Shown here: positions 51,792 through 61,037 of the stretch, piece after piece | Numbering within the stretch: position 1 is the first letter of the stretch | How the letters are laid out: each line of letters opens with the position of its first letter | Source: JAFDZV01 sp048594725 | GTDB lineage: Bacteria > Bacteroidota > Ignavibacteria > OLB7 | NCBI GenBank assembly: GCA_048594725.1 | Contig: JBMDXA010000226.1 | Coordinates: 11,341-75,340, forward strand | Direction: 5' to 3' | DNA length: 64,000 nucleotides | The notes under the pieces: generated by a model | The model's input: only the letters and a program-made list of their open reading frames with translations | Told to the model about the DNA's origin: nothing | Databases searched by the model: none | Position numbers and translations under genes: made by a program

Positions 51792-54245
51792 CTACAGGGG
51801 AACGGCCAGGCGGCGCAGGCGCTCCGGGGGCTCCACCCCGAGTTCGGCCTGAAAAGCCCTGGTGCATTCATTGAACGCCTTCAGCAGCTCGGCGGTGCTT
51901 CCTGTGCGGCGGAGCGCATCGAGAAGGATCTCGTAGCCGTGCTCGGAGATGGGATCGCACTGGATCAGTTTTTTCGCAGCGATCACCGCATCCTCCAGAT
52001 CGCCGTTGCGAAGATGTTCGGCGGCCAGATAGGAGAGCGCCTCGGCCAGCATCTCCTGAAGACGGTCGCGCGTCTCGGAGGTCCAGGTCTCGTAGAGATC
52101 CTCTTTCATGAACTCCCCCCGGTACAGACCCGCCGCCTCCTGGTAGAGCGCCCGTTTGCGGTCCGGCACGGGGCTGCGCCGCGCATCGGCGATGAGAGAG
52201 CGGAACCGGATGAAATCGATTGCCGCCGCATCTCCCAGATCGAGCGTATAGGTGCGGTCGCTGCTGGAGAGGAACGGCGAGGGTTTGTGCGGTTCGCGGC
52301 CGGGATCGAGCGCCTTGCGGATGTGGGAGATGGCGTTCATCACCAGCAGCTCCACGTTCCGTTCGCTCAGTCCCCCCCAGAGCGTCTCCACCATCTCGTC
52401 GATCGTGACGGCGGACCGATGATGCAGCAGCAGCAGCTTGAACAGATCGCGCGCGCGCTTCCGCTGCCAGTCCCCTTTGCGAAGCTCCCTTCCGTTGATA
52501 ACCACGCTGAACTCCCCGAACGTCCGCACCTCGATGGCTGTGCCGGCGGGCGGGCGGTCCGGGGTTTCCCAGGGGCGTGCGGAGTTGGCGGCGCGCTCCA
52601 GCATCTGCTCGGTTTTCAGGCGGTTCATCTTGCTGATCGCCTCGTTCATTTCCAGAAACTCCTCCTGCGGCAGGCCGAGCAACTGTGCTTCGCGGCGTAC
52701 GTTCCGCCGCTCGAATCCATCGATCAGTTTCCGGACGCGGGCTTTCATCTCATCGTTGAACAGCTGCCTGTTCACCTCCGCGCTCATCCTCTCGAATGCG
52801 GCGCTGGCATCGCGGTCGCCGAGCGTTTCGTACAGCCCGGCCAGGCGGCGCAGCGCCTGTCCCGTAAGATCCTTGTGGCCGATCTCCTCGGCGGTCTTCA
52901 GCGATGTGCGCATCCGTTCGGCCGCCTCGCGATGCCTGCCGGTGCGGTGGTAGAGGCGCCCCAGATTGAGCTGCGCGGTGGCCTGCCCCTCCTTGTCGCC
53001 GATCTCCTCGGCTATGGCAAGTCCCTTGGCGAAATATTCCTCCGCCTTCTGGTTCTCCTCCACCTGGAAATAGATGCTGCCGATATTCAATAGCGCATCC
53101 CGCTCCCCATACCGGTCCCCGGTTTCCTGGTAGATCTTCAGCCCCTTGAAATGGTAGATAAGGGCTCTGGGGTAATCTTCCTGCCCATCGTGGTAGCGGC
53201 CGATATGGCTCAGCGAGCAGGCCTGCCCCTGCCGGTCCTCGGTCTGTTCGGCGATGCGGAGGCTGCGGAGATAATAATCGAGCACGTGGGAGGTATCTCC
53301 GAGCGATTCATAGATCAGGCCGATATTGTTCAGCGATACCGCCTGCCCCTGGAGATCACCGATCTCCTCGGTGATCTGGAGGCTTTTCAGGTGGGCCTCC
53401 AGAGCGCTGGCGTAATCGCCGATGATCTTGTAGATGACGCCGACGTTGTTGTAGGAGATGGCCTCCCCCCAGCGGTCGCCGAGCTCCTGTTTGCTCCGGA
53501 GGCTTTCCAGCTCGTAGTGCAGCGCCGTGGTGTAGTCTCCGAGCCGCTGGTAGATGATGGCGATATTGCCGCTGGCGTAGGCTATCATCTGCCGGTAGTC
53601 GTTCTGTTCGGCAAGGCGCAGAGTCTCGATGTACTGTGCAAGGGCGCGGTTGAAATCGCCGAGCTTTTCGTAGGTGTTCCCCAGGCCGTTCAGCGCTGCG
53701 GCCTCCTCTCTGGGAATGTTCGCCTCGCGGGCGGTTCGCAGGCTCTCGATGTGGCATTCCTCCGCCTGGGAAACCCGGCCTGTCATGCGCAGGGCATGCC
53801 CCAGGCCGTTCAGCGCCGCGGCCTCCTGCTCCCGGTTGCCGATCTCCCGCGCTATCGCCAGCGCTTCGGTATGCCGTGCCACTCCTTCAGGGCCATCGCC
53901 AAGCCGCCGGTAGAGCGTGCCGATAAGATTGATCACCTGTGTCTGGCGGTCTCTGTCGCCTGTCGCCCTGGCTATCGAGAGGCTTTCGCTCAGCTGGGAC
54001 TCGGCGATATCGTAGCGGGAGAAGAAGCCCACGTTGGCAAAGCCGAGCGCGCAGAGCGCCGAGGCCAGCCCCTCCTGATATCCGGCTTCGGCGGCCAGGC
54101 TGCGTCCCTGTTCCGCTATTTCCACGGCGCGGCCGGGATTCTTCCGCAGAAGCTCCCAGGCCAGTGCGTTCAGGGCATCGATCCGCGCCAGCGGGTGCGA
54201 CGCGGATGCGGCAAGAAGTTCGAGGATCGTGACCTGGTCGCTCAT
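51792..54245 (-). CDS. TPR-winged helix-BTAD regulator, copy 2
   Basis: 817 residues from ATG at 54243-54245 (MSDQVTILELLAASASH). The architecture is the same as the 49033 gene: TPR array to about 500 (GDFNRALAQYIETLRLAEQN, GDYASALEAHLKSLQITEEI, EDYPRALIYHFKGLKIYQET), helical linker, winged helix at about 567-665 (EVRTFGEFSVVINGRELRKG, RDLFKLLLLHHRSAVTIDEM), BTAD to the end (EAAGLYRGEFMKEDLYETW, EHGYEILLDALRRTGST). The C-terminal DNA-binding halves of the two genes are much more alike than the TPR halves, so their DNA targets may overlap while their inputs differ. This is a tandem duplication with both copies intact. Confidence 0.88.
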   Translation of the reverse strand: MSDQVTILELLAASASHPLARIDALNALAWELLRKNPGRAVEIAEQGRSLAAEAGYQEGLASALCALGFANVGFFSRYDIAESQLSESLSIARATGDRDRQTQVINLIGTLYRRLGDGPEGVARHTEALAIAREIGNREQEAAALNGLGHALRMTGRVSQAEECHIESLRTAREANIPREEAAALNGLGNTYEKLGDFNRALAQYIETLRLAEQNDYRQMIAYASGNIAIIYQRLGDYTTALHYELESLRSKQELGDRWGEAISYNNVGVIYKIIGDYASALEAHLKSLQITEEIGDLQGQAVSLNNIGLIYESLGDTSHVLDYYLRSLRIAEQTEDRQGQACSLSHIGRYHDGQEDYPRALIYHFKGLKIYQETGDRYGERDALLNIGSIYFQVEENQKAEEYFAKGLAIAEEIGDKEGQATAQLNLGRLYHRTGRHREAAERMRTSLKTAEEIGHKDLTGQALRRLAGLYETLGDRDASAAFERMSAEVNRQLFNDEMKARVRKLIDGFERRNVRREAQLLGLPQEEFLEMNEAISKMNRLKTEQMLERAANSARPWETPDRPPAGTAIEVRTFGEFSVVINGRELRKGDWQRKRARDLFKLLLLHHRSAVTIDEMVETLWGGLSERNVELLVMNAISHIRKALDPGREPHKPSPFLSSSDRTYTLDLGDAAAIDFIRFRSLIADARRSPVPDRKRALYQEAAGLYRGEFMKEDLYETWTSETRDRLQEMLAEALSYLAAEHLRNGDLEDAVIAAKKLIQCDPISEHGYEILLDALRRTGSTAELLKAFNECTRAFQAELGVEPPERLRRLAVPL

Positions 54246-54473
54246 CGTTGGATCATCATCGTTATCTCCATGATGCGGCAGCGGATGTTCTCCGGGGCAA
54301 TCGGCAGGAGGTATATCCGGAGAAATCGGATCGTGCCGGAGCAAGGGATCTGCCGCAAGATACGAGGCCGGTTCCGGCCGCAGTGAATCTGGTAGCTGAT
54401 CTTTTTATCATTTTTCATCATCACGTAGAATTGGCGCCGGCGTGCAGAGCTGAAGACGCCCGATCCGCAACGT

Positions 54474-54706
54474 TATAATAATCATCACAGCTTCTTTTTT
54501 ATTCTCACTCTACCAGGACGCGGCAGGGAAAGAACTACAAAAGACACGGTGCGGGGGGCGATGGTTACACAATTACGCCGGGAAATTGAAGATGGCACTA
54601 TCCTGCGATGCCGGCGGATACCGGCACTGCGGGGCGTGCAATAAAAATGCCCCGGCACAACGACGCATATATGTCGTTCAGCCGGGGCATCTGTGGCATT
54701 TTTTAT
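54474..54706 (+). ncRNA. Candidate small RNA or short-peptide transcript
   Basis: TATAAT (54474-54479) could be a -10 box; the -35 position is poor. About 200 bases on comes a strong terminator. Inside is an open frame of 27 codons (54561-54644, starting MVTQLRREIEDG) that ends three bases before the hairpin. It could equally be the leader or tail of nothing at all; there is no family match. Confidence 0.3.
54647..54706 (+). terminator. Long terminator-like hairpin
   Basis: ATGCCCCGGC (54647-54656) pairs with GCCGGGGCAT (54681-54690). An inner stem AACGAC/GTCGTT extends it, and TTTTTTATT follows at 54699-54706. The A run before it means it could also act on the minus strand. Confidence 0.75.
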
Positions 54707-54711
54707 TGGGC

Positions 54712-54736
54712 CGATGTCCGATATAGCCGGACATCG
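54712..54736. other. Second perfect hairpin
   Basis: CGATGTCCG (54712-54720) pairs with CGGACATCG (54728-54736) around ATATAGC. Its role is unknown. Confidence 0.5.
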
Positions 54737-54852
54737 CTGTCAGTACATATTCCGGCCGTTCCGTTAGCGGCCATTTTCTCATAAAAATTATTCAGAGAGA
54801 ACCCGCGTACGGTACGGCCGGATCTTCATCGGCCATCTTTTGCTGATGCCTG

Positions 54853-55134
54853 TTATTCGTTGGAATGGCCGCCACCGGAACCGTGGTTGCCATCGTTTCT
54901 ACGGGAACCGCTATGCGATCCCAGTTCGCCACGGTCCGGGCCGCGATCCTTGCCTCCCTGTGATCCGCGGTCGCTGATACGCGCCCCCTTCTTCAGATGA
55001 TACTCGCCGCCGTGCGGACCGAATCCATGCTGTCCTGCGTGCCCATGCTCGCTTCCCGGAAGGCTTCCCTGGGAGCTCTTATGATCGGTATGACCGTCCT
55101 GGTCATATCCGCCGATTACACCTTTCCTGCTCAT
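54853..55134 (-). CDS. Small Gly/His/Arg-rich hydrophilic protein (KGG-like)
   Basis: 93 residues with almost no hydrophobic core: MSRKGVIGGYDQDGHTDHKS, GHAGQHGFGPHGGEY, GARISDRGSQGGKDRG, PDRGELGSHSGSRRNDGNHG. The GGK-x-RG and KGG-like wording recalls stress-induced KGG/GsiB-type hydrophilic proteins, but repeats are poor, so the link is weak. The protein is likely disordered; its His content could bind metal. A clear GGAGG lies just upstream of its start (complement of 55141-55145). It stands alone between two intergenic regions. Confidence 0.55.
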   Translation of the reverse strand: MSRKGVIGGYDQDGHTDHKSSQGSLPGSEHGHAGQHGFGPHGGEYHLKKGARISDRGSQGGKDRGPDRGELGSHSGSRRNDGNHGSGGGHSNE

Positions 55135-55478
55135 CCCATACCTCCATCATGTATTTCAGTGTACGGTCATCATTTTTTTTGGTAGGCCGGAGAGGGGATA
55201 TCCATCACTACGTCTGTATTTCTCTTCTCCGTCCACTGGAATATCTCCAATACAACCACCATGCCGCGCCGGAGCCGATACCACCCCCAGTTACGGGCGA
55301 ACGAAAAATTGTATGGGCGGGCTGCATGAAAAAAAATTAATTCAGGGGGCATTCAACCGTTCGTGTCGTGGCTCTGTCAGCAGGGGCAGGAAACAGAATG
55401 ATAGAGGCCGGAAGGTGGATCTGATGCATCGCCGCCGGTACGGCCCATCTCAAGGAATCTTTTTTCGGAGCTACCATC
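55135..55478. other. 344-base intergenic region, divergent promoters expected
   Basis: Lies between the Gly/His-rich gene (minus) and the lipoprotein gene (plus). A/T-rich in parts (TTTTTTTTGG at 55171-55180). I see no gene or repeat. Confidence 0.45.
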
Positions 55479-56867
55479 ATGAAAAACATTCTACCGCGTG
55501 CTGCGGCTCTGCTCGGAATATCTCTCGGCTCCGCCCTTGGTGGGTGCGTCCATATCACCAATACCTACAGCGGCATGCCGGGCGCCTCGCAGCCGGCGCA
55601 GACGGTGGCGCAGAACGCCTCCGGCCGCGATTGCGGATGCCCGGGGCAGACCGGCCCGGCATATTCCGACGGGACCTACGGCTATCCCTATCCGGCCTAC
55701 TACCCGCAGCCCTATCCGTCCAGTCCTCCATCATCCGATCACTATATCTACGTTCCGTACGGCTATCCCTCCCAGGGAGGATATCCTTCGCACGGGGGCT
55801 ATTATCCTCGGCCCGGCGGAAACTATAGCGGCGGCACTGGCGGCACCGGCTCATCGGGCAGCCCTTCCCGCCCCGTGGAATCCACTCCCCGCCGTCCCGA
55901 TTCCGGCCGCGATGCCGGGACCGCCTACGAGCCTACCGTACGCGGAGGAGCGGATGGCTCCACGGTGGGAATCAATCCCAATCTCGGCGGCACGGTATCG
56001 TCCCCTCGCGGGCCACGGGCCGAGGCTCCGCACAGCGAGGAGGTGCGCCCCAACCTTCCGGTAGGCGGGGGAACCCGCACGGGCATGCCGGTATCGGATG
56101 CCCCGGAGCGTGATAGCCGTCCCCGCACGGATGTTCCCGTTGCAACCGGCGACCGTGCAAGCGCGCCGCACGATGTGGCGGTACGCCCGAACATCCCGGC
56201 CGAACCGAAGACCAGCACCCCTGTTCGCGACAGCAAACCGGCGGCCGGCGGCGCAACCGATGCAGGGGCGCGGCCGAACCCGGATCGTACTGAAAGCCGC
56301 ACACCGGTGCGTACCAACTCGTCGGAGCCGTCGAAGGCTACCACCCCGGCGCAGGGAGAGAGCGTCTCCTCTGCGGCGGTACCCGCCACCTCTCAGCCCA
56401 GAAACACGCAGGGCAGCGCGGCCACCACGGCGCCGGTGAATTCCGGCGCGAGCGCGCAGCCCGCTACCGTGGGAAAGGCTGAGACGGCGGCTCCGGCGAG
56501 CAGCACCGGTTCGCAGCAGCGGCGCAACGATGCCCCGGCGGTAAAGGATGCGGAGAAGAAGACCGAGACGGTGGCGCCGGCGGCTACCTCGCAGGAGCGG
56601 AGCGGAAGCAGGGCGGGAGAGGGGAGCGAACGGGCCACGAGCGATCGGGGCACCTCGGCGGTTGCGGCACCGGCGGTTCCCGCCACATCGGCGGGCTCGG
56701 CGGTGCGATCGGGGGGGACATCCTCCCGGACGAGCAGCGATACGGTGCGTGCGGCCGATCCGGTATCACGTCCGAAAAACGCCGGAGCGCTGGATGGCTT
56801 TGCGCCGAGCGCGGCCACCCCGGCGGGCGCGGCCGATGCAGGAGTTTCCAACGGTAAGCCGCGTTAA
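55479..56867 (+). CDS. Pro/Ala/Ser/Thr-rich lipoprotein
   Basis: 462 residues. The lipoprotein signal is AAALLGISLGSALGGC (lipobox A-L-G-G-C). A Tyr/Pro/Gly/Ser-rich part follows (about 55-125: YGYPYPAYYPQPYPS, YGYPSQGGYPSHGGYY), then about 330 residues of low-complexity Pro/Ala/Thr/Arg sequence with scattered VRPNLP, VRPNIP and ARPNP words. It is probably a disordered surface-exposed or periplasmic linker protein, possibly glycosylated; no enzymatic motif. Highly biased composition makes homology hard to judge. A perfect terminator follows. Confidence 0.75.
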   Translation: MKNILPRAAALLGISLGSALGGCVHITNTYSGMPGASQPAQTVAQNASGRDCGCPGQTGPAYSDGTYGYPYPAYYPQPYPSSPPSSDHYIYVPYGYPSQGGYPSHGGYYPRPGGNYSGGTGGTGSSGSPSRPVESTPRRPDSGRDAGTAYEPTVRGGADGSTVGINPNLGGTVSSPRGPRAEAPHSEEVRPNLPVGGGTRTGMPVSDAPERDSRPRTDVPVATGDRASAPHDVAVRPNIPAEPKTSTPVRDSKPAAGGATDAGARPNPDRTESRTPVRTNSSEPSKATTPAQGESVSSAAVPATSQPRNTQGSAATTAPVNSGASAQPATVGKAETAAPASSTGSQQRRNDAPAVKDAEKKTETVAPAATSQERSGSRAGEGSERATSDRGTSAVAAPAVPATSAGSAVRSGGTSSRTSSDTVRAADPVSRPKNAGALDGFAPSAATPAGAADAGVSNGKPR

Positions 56868-57193
56868 GGGTGACGCGGCCTGCTGATCCTCGCGGCCCCG
56901 GTTCCTTTGCGAGCCGGGGCCGTTTTTTCGAAGATTCAGGGCATCGTTGGGACGGAACGTAAAAAACATTTGCAGGTTACAGTCGCTCGGCGAAACTTTC
57001 CGTTGTTATATCCGCTAAACGATACGCTGTTCTCTTTTCTGAGACGTCTATAGCGTTCAGGTACGGACACCGTCGCCTCTCCCGCAATGATGTTTCCGGA
57101 GCGGGAACAGGTTGTTCCAGCCGCCGACATATGCAGAACCCGACCTCCAGAGTCTACATCCGTTACACACATATATCCATGTATCCTTCCGGT
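56868..57193. other. 326-base region before the M16 peptidase
   Basis: Besides the terminator at 56893-56928, nothing recognised. The frame of the next gene is open from 57131, but the signal peptide starts at 57194. Confidence 0.5.
56893..56928 (+). terminator. Rho-independent terminator after the lipoprotein gene
   Basis: CGGCCCCGG (56893-56901) pairs with CCGGGGCCG (56914-56922), followed by six T. Confidence 0.9.
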
Positions 57194-60139
57194 ATGAAGT
57201 CGAAAACATTGCTTCCAATCCTGCTGGTTCTCGCAGGAGGCCCGCTGCTCCGGGCGCAGGGGGGGAATTTCGCTCCCGCATCGCGCCCGCTTCCCGAGGC
57301 GAAGTATACCTATACCTCCGCCCCCGGTGATCCTCTCCAGACGAGGATCTACAAGCTGAAGAACGGCCTGACGGTGATGCTCTCGGTAAACAAGTCCGAG
57401 CCCCGTATCCAGACGCTCATCACCACCAAGGCGGGGAGCAAGAACGACCCCTCCACCAACACCGGCCTGGCGCACTATCTGGAGCATATGCTCTTCAAGG
57501 GGACCGACCGCTACGGCACGAAGGATTATGCGAAGGAGAAGGTGCTGCTGGATCAGGTGGAGAACCTCTACGAGCAGTACAACAAGACCACCGATGCGGA
57601 GCGCCGCCGGGCGATCTATCGCGCCATCGACTCGGTGTCGGGGAAGGCTGCCGAGTATGCCATCGCCAACGAGTACGACAAGCTGATGGGATCGATGGGC
57701 GCCAAGCTCACCAACGCGTTCACCTCGGTGGAGCAGACCACCTACATGAACGACATCCCGCAGAACCAGCTGGAGAAGTGGATGTCGGTGGAGGCCGAGC
57801 GCTTCCGCAATCCCGTGTTCCGCCTCTTCCATACCGAGCTTGAAGCCGTGTATGAAGAGAAGAACATCGGCATGGATAACGACGACCGGAAGGTGTACGA
57901 GGCCGGTATGGCGGGGCTGTTCAGGAGCCACACCTATGGCACGCAGACCACCATCGGCACGGTGGAGCATCTGAAGAACCCTTCGCTGAAGGAGATCCGG
58001 AAGTACTACCAGGCGTATTACGTCCCGAACAACATGGCGATCATCCTCGCGGGTGATTTCGATCCGGACAAGACCATCGCCCTCATCGACAAGTATTTCG
58101 GCTTCATGCAGCCGAAGCCGGTGCCGGCGTTCTCGTTTACCCCGGAGAGCCCTCGCACCGCCCCCACGGAAATCAACGTGTTCGGCCCGGACCGCGAGAA
58201 CCTCCGCATCGGCTACCGTTTCCCCGGCGCCGGCACGCGCGAGGCGCTGCTGCTGGAGGCCACCGATCTTCTGCTGGCCTACAAGGGTGCCGGTCTTATC
58301 GACCTGAACCTGAACAAGGATCAGAAGGTGCTGGAGGCGGCAAGCTCCCCCACGGTGATGAAGGATTATTCCATCCACTGGTTCACCGGCGTGCCGAACC
58401 AGGGGCAGAGCCTCGAAGAGGTGCGCGGGCTGCTCCAGCAGCAGATCGAGAAGATCAAGAAGGGCGAGTTCGATGACAATGCCCTGCAGGCGGTTGTCAA
58501 GAACCTGAAGGTGGACCAGATCCGCCAGTTCGAGGAGAACAACGGCCGCGCCTTCACGATGCTCGATGCGTTCGTCACCGACCAGGACTGGAAGGAGTAC
58601 ATGGGGAAGCTGGACCAGATGAGCCGTCTTACCAAGAAGGACATCGTGGAGTTCGCCAACAAGTACTACACGAACGATTATGTGGTGGTGTACAAGCGGA
58701 TGGGAGACGACAAGGGGATCGTGAAGGTGGAGAAGCCGCAGATCACCCCGGTCACCGTCAACCGCGACGACCAGTCGCCGTTCGTGGCAACGGTGCTCAA
58801 CACCGAGGCCCCCGCCATCAGCCCGGCGTTCCTGGACTACAAGAAGGATATCACCACGCTGAAGCTGAAGAACGGCGCGGAGGTGTACTACCTGCCGAAC
58901 AGGGAGAACGATCTGTTCAGCATGTACTATGTCTTCGACATGGGAAAGCGCAACGATAAGAAGCTCCCGCTGGCGATCAAGTATCTGCAGTATCTCGGCA
59001 CCGACAAGTACAGCGCGCAGCAGCTCTCCACGGAGTTCTTCAAGCTGGGCGCCCAGTTCGGCGTCAATGCCGCCGATGAGCAGGTCTATATCTCCCTCTC
59101 CGGCCTGAACGAGAGCTTCGGCCCCTCGTTCAAGCTCTTCGAGGAGTTCCTTGCCAACCTGAAGCCGGACCAGGATGCGCTCAACGGCCTGATCGAGCAG
59201 GAGCTGAAGGGACGCGAGGATGCCAAGCTGGACAAGCAGACCATCCTCTGGACCGCTCTGCGCAACTACGCCCTCTACGGCAAGAACAATCCCTTTACCG
59301 ACCGCATGTCGGAGCAGGAGCTGCGTTCTATCAAGGCCGAGGATCTGGTGGCGTATCTGAAGTCGCTCAACAGCTATCGCCATCGCGTGCTCTACTACGG
59401 CCCGGCCGCCAAGGAGAGCCTGGTGAGCGCGCTGAACGATCAGCATCGCATGCCCTCGGTGCTGCGCGATTACCCGCAGCCGGTGGTCTACAAGCGCGAG
59501 GAGATGAAGGACAATACCGTCTACTTCGTCAACTACGACATGGTGCAGGCCGAGCTGGTCTGGCTGAGCAAGTCCGGACAGTTCGATCCGAAGCAGGTGC
59601 CCACCGCATCGCTCTTCAACGAGTATTTCGGCGGCGGCATGTCCTCGGTGGTGTTCCAGACGATTCGCGAGTCGAAGGCGCTTGCGTACTCCACGTTTGC
59701 CGCCTACCAGATCCCCTCGAAGAAGGATGATCCGTTCTATATCCTCTCGTATGTGGGGACCCAGGCCGACAAGATCTCCGAGGCGATCCCGGCGATGAAC
59801 ACGCTGCTTACCGATATGCCCCGCACCGAGCAGTCGTTCATGGCTGCCCGCGCCGGTCTGCGCAACCAGATCGAGACCGAGCGTATCACCAAGTCGGATG
59901 TGCTGTTCAACTACCTGGCCGCCCAGAAGCGGGGCCTGGATTACGATCTGCGCCGCGATGTGTACGCCGGGTTGAACAAGATGACCATGGACGATCTCCA
60001 GAAGTTCCATGACGCCCGCTACAAGAATGTCTCCTACAACTATCTGGTCCTTGGTTCCAAGGAGAAGGTGGATCTGACGGAGCTTCGCAAGTACGGCAAG
60101 GTGGTGGAGCTGAGCATGGAGGATATCTTCGGATATTAA
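57194..60139 (+). CDS. M16 family zinc metallopeptidase (pitrilysin/insulinase-like)
   Basis: 981 residues from ATG 57194, where the signal peptide KTLLPILLVLAGGPLLRA begins; ATGs at 57131 and 57179 are weaker. The N-terminal catalytic half has the inverted zinc motif H-x-x-E-H in GLAHYLEHMLFKGT (His94, Glu97, His98), with a downstream glutamate in HTELEAVYEEKN. YYVPNNMAIILAGDFDPD follows in the second beta-domain. The C-terminal half is a second M16 repeat without the zinc motif, as in pitrilysin. It is a periplasmic or secreted peptidase that degrades peptides. It is monocistronic with its own terminator. Confidence 0.95.
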   Translation: MKSKTLLPILLVLAGGPLLRAQGGNFAPASRPLPEAKYTYTSAPGDPLQTRIYKLKNGLTVMLSVNKSEPRIQTLITTKAGSKNDPSTNTGLAHYLEHMLFKGTDRYGTKDYAKEKVLLDQVENLYEQYNKTTDAERRRAIYRAIDSVSGKAAEYAIANEYDKLMGSMGAKLTNAFTSVEQTTYMNDIPQNQLEKWMSVEAERFRNPVFRLFHTELEAVYEEKNIGMDNDDRKVYEAGMAGLFRSHTYGTQTTIGTVEHLKNPSLKEIRKYYQAYYVPNNMAIILAGDFDPDKTIALIDKYFGFMQPKPVPAFSFTPESPRTAPTEINVFGPDRENLRIGYRFPGAGTREALLLEATDLLLAYKGAGLIDLNLNKDQKVLEAASSPTVMKDYSIHWFTGVPNQGQSLEEVRGLLQQQIEKIKKGEFDDNALQAVVKNLKVDQIRQFEENNGRAFTMLDAFVTDQDWKEYMGKLDQMSRLTKKDIVEFANKYYTNDYVVVYKRMGDDKGIVKVEKPQITPVTVNRDDQSPFVATVLNTEAPAISPAFLDYKKDITTLKLKNGAEVYYLPNRENDLFSMYYVFDMGKRNDKKLPLAIKYLQYLGTDKYSAQQLSTEFFKLGAQFGVNAADEQVYISLSGLNESFGPSFKLFEEFLANLKPDQDALNGLIEQELKGREDAKLDKQTILWTALRNYALYGKNNPFTDRMSEQELRSIKAEDLVAYLKSLNSYRHRVLYYGPAAKESLVSALNDQHRMPSVLRDYPQPVVYKREEMKDNTVYFVNYDMVQAELVWLSKSGQFDPKQVPTASLFNEYFGGGMSSVVFQTIRESKALAYSTFAAYQIPSKKDDPFYILSYVGTQADKISEAIPAMNTLLTDMPRTEQSFMAARAGLRNQIETERITKSDVLFNYLAAQKRGLDYDLRRDVYAGLNKMTMDDLQKFHDARYKNVSYNYLVLGSKEKVDLTELRKYGKVVELSMEDIFGY

Positions 60140-60165
60140 ATCCGGAGCATCCAGGCCACTATCGA

Positions 60166-60207
60166 AACGGCCCGCATACCACGGAGGTGTGCGGGCCGTT
60201 CTCGTTA
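60166..60207 (+). terminator. Terminator after the M16 gene
   Basis: AACGGCCCGCATA (60166-60178) pairs with TGTGCGGGCCGTT (60188-60200), with one A-G mismatch, followed by CTCGTT. It sits 26 bases after the stop codon and before the convergent cyclophilin gene. Confidence 0.8.
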
Positions 60208-60231
60208 TGGAATCCCTAGGTACGCAGGCTT

Positions 60232-60735
60232 CTAGGCTGCTGCCTCCCCGCTTCCTCCCTCGATCGTCACCTTCTCCATGGTCACCTGCTTGTTGGGGCG
60301 ATCGTTCTGGGTGGGGGTGCTGGCGATGCTGTCCACCACATCGAGTCCCTCGGTCACGCGGCCGAAGATGGTGTAGTTCGGGGGGAGGGGATAATCGACG
60401 TGCATGATGAAGAACTGCGAGCCGTTGGTATTGGGGCCGGCATTCGCCATTGCCACAACTCCCTTCCGGTAGCCGGTGCGGTAGAGTTCCGAGCGCGAGT
60501 CGATCTCATCGTTGAACCGTCCTCCCCAGGCGCTCTCGCCCCCGCGGCCGCTGCCGGTGGGATCTCCGCCCTGAATCATGAAACCCTCGATAACCCGGTG
60601 GAAGATCACGCCGTCGTAATAGCCACGCTCGGCAAGCGTAATGAAATTCTCCGTGGTCTTCGGGGCATCCTGCTCCAGCAGTTCGAAGCGGATGGTTCCC
60701 ATGTTGGTCTGAATCACTGCTGTACGATTTGCCAT
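60232..60735 (-). CDS. Cyclophilin-type peptidyl-prolyl cis-trans isomerase
   Basis: 167 residues from ATG at 60733-60735 (MANRTAVIQTNMGTIRFELL); the earlier in-frame ATG adds an unrelated stretch. Catalytic signatures: GVIFHRVIEGFMIQGGDPTG, GVVAMANAGPNTNGSQFFIM and PNYTIFGRVTEGLDVVDSIA. It speeds proline isomerisation during folding. No signal peptide, so cytoplasmic. It is divergent from the response regulator. Confidence 0.95.
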   Translation of the reverse strand: MANRTAVIQTNMGTIRFELLEQDAPKTTENFITLAERGYYDGVIFHRVIEGFMIQGGDPTGSGRGGESAWGGRFNDEIDSRSELYRTGYRKGVVAMANAGPNTNGSQFFIMHVDYPLPPNYTIFGRVTEGLDVVDSIASTPTQNDRPNKQVTMEKVTIEGGSGEAAA

Positions 60736-61037
60736 GTTCGATGCTCCTGTAGATAAAAAACGAGATGAAAAAGATACTGCAATCCCCTTCACATAGCGCG
60801 AGAAATTCGGGGAATAGTTGGTAGCAGTTCGTAGGTCGTCGGGAAGCCCCCGGCTCCGAAAAAAATATACCGGAGGAGCACCAAACCGCCGGATATGTTT
60901 TATTTTTATCCCCGGCGCGGACTACTGCCATTATCCGGCGCCTCTTCTCTTCGTTCCCGAAACGATACGAAGCCACCGAATCCCTCAATCAGCGTGGTTC
61001 TTACCATTCCTATTGCGTAAGCGCAAGGTTCACCCGT
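60736..61037. other. 302-base divergent intergenic region
   Basis: Holds the promoters of the cyclophilin gene and the response-regulator gene. No gene or repeat seen. Confidence 0.45.

Larger units (their letters stand above)
54246..54852. other. 607-base region with a candidate small transcript and strong hairpins
   Basis: It contains TATAAT at 54474-54479, a 27-codon open frame (54561-54644), a long hairpin with T run (54647-54706) and a second hairpin (54712-54736). No classical gene is recognised. Confidence 0.6.

Noticed and set aside
56936..60010. A 1024-codon open frame antisense to the M16 peptidase
   Set aside because: The plus strand has the HxxEH motif and signal peptide; the antisense frame has no domain.
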